A stretch of DNA of 64,000 nucleotides from Dichotomocladium elegans (lineage: Eukaryota > Mucoromycota > Mucoromycetes > Mucorales > Lichtheimiaceae). The translations under genes and the position numbers were made by a program. The stretch is taken from assembly GCA_025716815.1 (NCBI GenBank), contig JAIXMN010000014.1, positions 620,001 through 684,000 on the forward strand. The letters are read 5' to 3'. Each line of letters begins with the position of its first letter. The first letter of the stretch is position 1. The notes beneath the pieces are model-generated. The model did no database searches. It had not been told where the DNA came from and saw nothing but the letters and a program-made list of their open reading frames with translations. Shown here piece after piece: positions 59,500 to 64,000 of the stretch.

Positions 59500-60625
59500 A
59501 ACACTCAACAGATGCCATCCTGGACAAGGCTACAAGCGGTACGTATTGGGCTTGATTCAGCAATATCCAACAACGGAGTATCTTTTAATTGGAGCCCACA
59601 CATTCTGCAAGAACTAGTTGCTGGAGTAGAATACCGCGCCAAACGGTTGTGGCTACTACCGGCTTTGATGCATGCTTCCCAATCCATCTTGCCCATGACC
59701 TCATTTGATTTTCTTTGAGCAAAATAATAAGCCGCATGTCCTCCACTTTGTCACCATAATCACAGTTCTTAAACAATGAATTTTGAGTAGTAAGGGGCAT
59801 TTTAGGAGGTAGTTCGATCGATGAATCGCACGTGTCATTCTCATCATGCATAACAGAAAAGCTTCGCTCCAGCTTCTTGTTGTATGCCAACGCAAATGTC
59901 GGATGAGCGTGACCAGCTTGACTGCAGTCGTAACCGGCTCATGGAGAGCTTGCTGCGGATTTTCATCCATTGACACAAATGTTGAACAAAGTGCGCTTGT
60001 GACAGGATTTTCAAAGAGTTAACGAAAAACCTAGACGATTTCCACGAATAGCTACACTTTGCGGCAAACTCTTTCTTGTTGTAAATCCTGTAACTTTCAG
60101 TGTTCGCTCGGATTGCACGAATTTCATCATGATGGCATACAAAGAACGGGTCTTTCAGAGTAAAAGTGTTGTGACACTTCAGCGATGAAAATGGAGAGTG
60201 TGAACACATGATCGAGGCGCAGATTCTCAGTCGGAAAGAGCATATCGGTTTGGTTAGCGACCAAGATACATTTCCTTGCCCACAGATCGGCTGCTTGGGG
60301 GCTTGCCATCTTCTTGCTGGCTGAATCAGTCCAATAGAGCCTTGGGTTGGAGATCAAAATGATCGGTCCATGATAGTAACCTTTTAGCAATATCTGTGGC
60401 GGTAATGAATGTTGGATCGTCAAGCGAGGAACGAGAAACACATTGGATCGAGAATTATCTTTCCAGTTACAATCGTCGATAGTACAGGTCTTTTCAGAAG
60501 GAGTTTCTCATCTCGCGCGCAAGGTAAATTGGGCCGGATCGGGTGATGGTTTTTGGGCAATGGGTTAGTGGGAAGGGAAAAACTATTTGAGGTAGCCATG
60601 GCTGGGTTTAAAGGAGCGGCCATTA
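59500..60625 (-). pseudogene. Decayed ORF of unknown family
   Basis: Minus-strand frames overlap and read on from one another with frameshifts. First MAAPLNPAMATSNSFSLPTN and RPVLSTIVTGKIILDP (60623-60420). Then GYYHGPIILISNPRLYWTD and LWARKCILVANQTDMLFPTE (60441-60127). Then FVQHLCQWMKIRSKLSMSRL and further broken pieces to about 59500. The order and composition look like one former protein of about 350 residues. The family was not recognised; a mobile-element gene is likely from the neighbouring Helitron fragment. Confidence 0.42.
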
Positions 60626-60839
60626 AATGTTTTTACGTGAAAAAGGTCGGGTAAGCGACTATGCGGGCGGCGCCAGCTGCGGGTCTCCCTACGCATCCGT
60701 CATGACCCTTTTAACCCGGCGAATTACACCTCATACATGGCCACGTCCTATCACGAATGGACGGAGAATGTGAACACTGTCACGCGAAAGATGTGGCTAG
60801 CTGAGCGCACCATTGACTCGAGTTTGTCATAACCCCCAC

Positions 60840-61500
60840 TGCTCTCAGGGGAAAAGTTCCCAACGTAATCTTTGCTGAAACAGTGATTCGGCATCCCAGG
60901 GTGTCCGTACCAACATTTGTGTGTACACTATCTGTTTGCGCAAATATGATCGAATCTGGATCAGCGATACCAGTGGTGTTTCCGCTTTTCGTATCAATGG
61001 CACCGTGTACCATCAGCTTAGCACAGTTAGAGCTGAAGACAGTGCTCAACCCATGTTTGCGCAAATATACTTTGCCGATACTGAGGAACAGTTGGCACGA
61101 AGAAGTGCGTTCTTCTCTGGCTTGAATCTCAACGCAATAGCTCTTCTCCAACAAATAATGAAGCAGCATAATCCATATGCTGTAACGCTTGAGAATGCAT
61201 GGGAACACCTAGCGTGGTTATCCATGGAGCTTCTGCTTTGGCTGTTGAGAACATGGGAGATGCGCCGCACGGTGTTGTCATTTACGATCGTACCTATGGT
61301 CTTTTTGTCCGATGAGCTCCGACAGTTCCGCATATCTCCAGTTTCACCTTGCCCCTTTGTATCCTTATGGTGGGCCATGGAACAGATATAATGGAGTGAT
61401 GTTGTCCATCATCATCCGTCGTCGCAGCAGCAACAAGCAGCGGTCTTCAGCTGCTGCATTCCACCAACCCATTCTCGCAAACTTGTATCCACCCTCTTAG
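60840..61500 (+). pseudogene. Helitron helicase-like N-terminal fragment
   Basis: The main frame (60921-61391) contains SAFRINGTVYHQLSTVRAED, then PMFAQIYFADTEEQL and IMKQHNPYAVTLENAWEHL. These match in order the Helitron Rep/helicase-like N-terminal domain (G.VYHR.GSL; A.IY..D.E.; HNP). A second frame (61265-61490) continues with VVIYDRTYGLFV and LAPLYPYGGPW, resembling the later LLFPYG region. Frameshifted and truncated; no helicase motifs or terminal sequences seen. Confidence 0.6.
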
Positions 61501-62076
61501 AGCTGCCAATATGGGACAATCTACCCATCACCGTGCATGCGTTGGACCCGCATAAAATATATAAACGGTAGTATCGGCCATTGCCTTAGATTAGGAGAAT
61601 GTTCTTTCCTCTTCAATGGATGGTCCGTGCTTAACATCCTTTACGCATGCGCAATCAATGCAAGTCGCAGCAGATTCCCATATCTCATCAGTGAGGTGGT
61701 AGACAATCCATATCCTGATGCAATAAGAGCTTTCCGGTCCACTGTAATTGAAGCAACCACCTCTAAATGAACATAGACTACGCATATGCGATAATTACGC
61801 CGCATAGAGTGGGACCTCAGAGGGGTCTAGGAATGGAAAGTATCCATTCAAGATGCAGCTTGAGAAGATGCTCCAGAGTGAGTGGCCGTGTGTGTGTGTG
61901 TGTGTGTGTGCGTGTGTGTATGTGTGGAGGGGTCATTAACGCTGACTGGGAAACAATTTCGAAAGGACCGGCGACCATATTTAACCTAGTTCTCATCCTA
62001 ATTAAAGCTTTCTTGCCCTCTCCTCACTCTTACACAATACATAATTGTTCTCTTTCCTGCTTGTTCCCTTTACTTT
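61501..62076. other. Interval upstream of the Hsp70-like gene
   Basis: No gene recognised. Includes a (TG)n tract at about 61888-61925. The last 150 bases are pyrimidine-rich, as expected for a fungal promoter and leader. Confidence 0.45.
61888..61925. repeat. (TG)n microsatellite
   Basis: Roughly 38 bases of TG repeats with a few interruptions (CG, TA). Non-coding. Confidence 0.85.
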
Positions 62077-62088
62077 ATGCTTTCTGAA

Positions 62089-64000
62089 ATGTCTCGAGAC
62101 TACAAGGTGGTAATCGCATACGACTTTGGAACGACCTACTCTGGTGCTGCATATGCATTCACCCATTCTTCGCCACCCGAAGTGTTCGATGTACAGAAAT
62201 GGTAGTGCTGTCTTCCACCCGCCTTTTTTTTTTTTCTTTACCCCTTGATTTCCTTTCGCTGAATCTCCATCGGCATTGGGCATTTGCGGCGATGTAGGCC
62301 AAACAAAGGAGGCAGTTTTTTCCCCAAGGTGCCAACGACCCTGGTGTACAGACGGTCGGACGAGTCATTAGTTGACTGGGGCTACGGCGCCAAGAAAGTC
62401 ATGATAAAGCCTTATGCTGCCAAGCAGAATGTCTTGGTGGGCCAATTCAAACTCCTCCTCGACGAAGACCTAGGACGAACGATCCACACTCCGGCAAAGT
62501 AAAGTATAGTCACCGTCTCTCTCTCTCTCTTTGCGTGCATGGTTCATCATAATAATTATGGATCGGGTGGTGGGTTCTTGTCACCTCTAGACCGGCTATT
62601 CATATTATTGCAGACTACCTGCGTGTCCTCCATCAACATACGCTGCAAGAAATCACTCGAGGGTTTGCAAAAAATTACCATCCGGATACGTTCCGGTATT
62701 GTCTGACGGTGCCCGCGCTGTGGTCCGACCGGGCCAAGCATGCGATGCGCCAAGCGGCCGTCTTGGCGGGCCTTGTAGCACCGTCTGATCCGTCCGATCG
62801 ACTGGTCTTGATTTCCGAGCCAGAGGCGGCAGCGCTCTACTGCGAGCAGACGATGGACATGGAACTCAAGGAAGGGGACCGGATCATGGTATGCGATGCT
62901 GGCGGTGGTACGGTAGACCTGATTGTCTTTGATGTGTCGGGAAAACACCAGCTCAAGGAGGTAACAAAGGGCCTTGGCGAGAGCTGCGGTAGCGTGTTCC
63001 TCGATGAGCAGTACAAGGCGTGGCTAACGAGGCAGCTTGGCCAAGACATCATGGACGCGATCCCTCCGCGGGAGGTAGCCGACCTGATGGACCAATTCAT
63101 CGATATCATCAAGCCCGAGTTTGACGGCATAGACGACCAATATGTCACCCTTCCGCGGTCGGTGCCTCTCGATAGGCTAGATCCGAGGTTGAACGAGGAC
63201 AATGCGCTCGACGAGGGCACGATCAAGTTGTCTGCATCTGTTCTCAAAGAAGAAATCTTTGATCCTGTGGTCAACAAAGTGGTATGTGTGCACATGTCTC
63301 TGCGGACGATTTTGTTTTTATTTACAGACATGTTTCAAAAAAGCTCTCGCTGATCCGGCAGCAGTACGAGCAAATCCCCGACGGGCGACTGACGTACCTG
63401 CTTTTGGTGGGCGGCTTCGGCTCGTCGAATTACCTCTATCAGCGGATACAAGACACCTTCTTTGAATTTGACAAAATCGTGTGCCCTGCCGAACGGGCAG
63501 CGCTTGCTGTCGTTCGCGGCGCGGCCTATTACGGGCTGAATCCGCAGGTCATCAAGGCCCGCGTCTCGCGGCGCACATACGGCATCAATGCAGGCCTTCC
63601 CTTTGAAGATCACCGAGACCCACCGTCCACGCGCGTTGTCCGCCCCGACGGCAGCGTTCGATGCACAACCCGGTTCTTGGTCTTTGTCAAGAAGGGCGAC
63701 GTCCTGCCCATTGACCAGTGCATCCGGGAGCATATGTACGTCTATTACGGCACAGTCAAGTACACCGACATCATGCTCTACGCCACAGAGAAAGACGACG
63801 TGCCGAGATACTATAATGACCCGGACGTGAAACATGTTGCTGCCATCTCGGTGCCTATCCCAGATATGCCGGGTGTAATGCACGGAGAACGGATCTCTTA
63901 TACTGTCAGGTAGGGTGGTTTTTTTTTCCCTACCCACCCTCAAGAGAAAACAGGGACAACAGGTTGGGCTGACTCGGTCTATTTAGAATGTATTTTGGCA
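62089..64000 (+). CDS. HSPA12-type Hsp70 family protein (3' end outside window)
   Basis: Atypical Hsp70 ATPase of the HSPA12 group, expanded in many fungi; client unknown. The ATG at 62089 gives MSRDYKVVIAYDFGTTYSG, the phosphate-1 motif; an in-frame ATG at 62077 would add four residues. Four introns are seen: 62203 on, about 62500-62590, 63285 on, and 63910-63986. Motifs in order: DRAKHAMRQAAVLAGLV, LISEPEAAALYC, the phosphate-2 motif MVCDAGGGTVDLIVFDV, GESCGSVFLDEQ, then YLLLVGGFGSSNYLY (adenosine motif) and ERAALAVVRGAAYYGL. The last complete exon ends ISYTVR and the next begins MYFG at the window end. The third acceptor is the AAG before CTCTCG; the ACAG upstream would shift the frame. 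Partial only because of the window edge. Confidence 0.88.

Noticed and set aside
1..64000. tRNA or rRNA genes
   Set aside because: A visual scan for B-box-like GGTTCGAATCC patterns with a matching A box found none convincing. A tRNAscan-SE run would be decisive.

Overview
The window looks like nuclear DNA of an early-diverging filamentous fungus, most probably Mucoromycota. The basis is intron-rich genes with short introns (about 50-95 nt), fungal-type orthologues (Nha1-type antiporter, Trs85, Hit1, heme lyase with CPV motifs, HSPA12-like Hsp70) and a load of decayed DNA transposons. Species is not determinable from the sequence alone. All exon joins were made by hand from reading-frame and splice-signal evidence, so exon edges are approximate unless stated.

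Layout. 1-66 may be the tail of a truncated gene. 2.2-3.2 kb: Ras GTPase (-). 4.0-5.7 kb: SLC25-type mitochondrial carrier (-), divergent from a cytochrome c heme lyase (+, 6.3-7.4 kb). 7.5-9.8 kb: a decayed Fanzor (eukaryotic TnpB relative) copy A (-). 11.1-15.7 kb: TRAPP subunit Trs85/TRAPPC8 (-). 16.1-18.8 kb: a decayed Mutator-like (MULE) transposase followed by an OTU-protease-like segment (+). 21.5-21.9 kb: small predicted mitochondrial membrane protein (-), divergent from NAA20 (+), which is followed closely by a HIT1-like zinc-finger protein (+). 24.2-26.8 kb: Na+/H+ antiporter (-), divergent from a two-TM protein with two PPxY motifs (+). 28-33.8 kb: gene-poor, with Fanzor fragment C and repeat R. 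33.9-35.5 kb: two-RRM protein with an Ala-Glu-Lys-Pro repeat tail (-). 36.5-39.4 kb: Fanzor fragment D (-) and decayed Fanzor copy B (+). 40.6-43.7 kb: cullin-3 (+). 45.0-46.0 kb: bHLH transcription factor (-), divergent from VPS13 (47.7-59.4 kb, +). 59.5-61.5 kb: an unidentified decayed ORF and a Helitron helicase-like fragment. 62.1 kb to the end: HSPA12-type Hsp70 (+), cut by the window edge.

The conserved genes are mostly housekeeping: two secretory-pathway/contact-site proteins (Trs85, VPS13), three predicted mitochondrial proteins, N-terminal acetylation, snoRNP assembly, ubiquitin ligation, ion homeostasis and signalling. No operon or metabolic cluster links them. They sit as islands between relics of at least four mobile-element families.

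The most interesting signal is the Fanzor family. Four relics are present, two of them long enough to show the RuvC-like DPG motif and the C-terminal RDxAAxxN motif. In three of them (A, C, D) the 3' end carries a small hairpin with an identical six-base loop and stem bases that change in compensating pairs. That is what a guide-type (omega) RNA element of a Fanzor could look like. Other points are two convincing GC-AG introns with GCAAGT donors, two weaker ones, and a repeat family (R) with four dispersed copies, one ending about 130 bp from the cullin-3 start codon.
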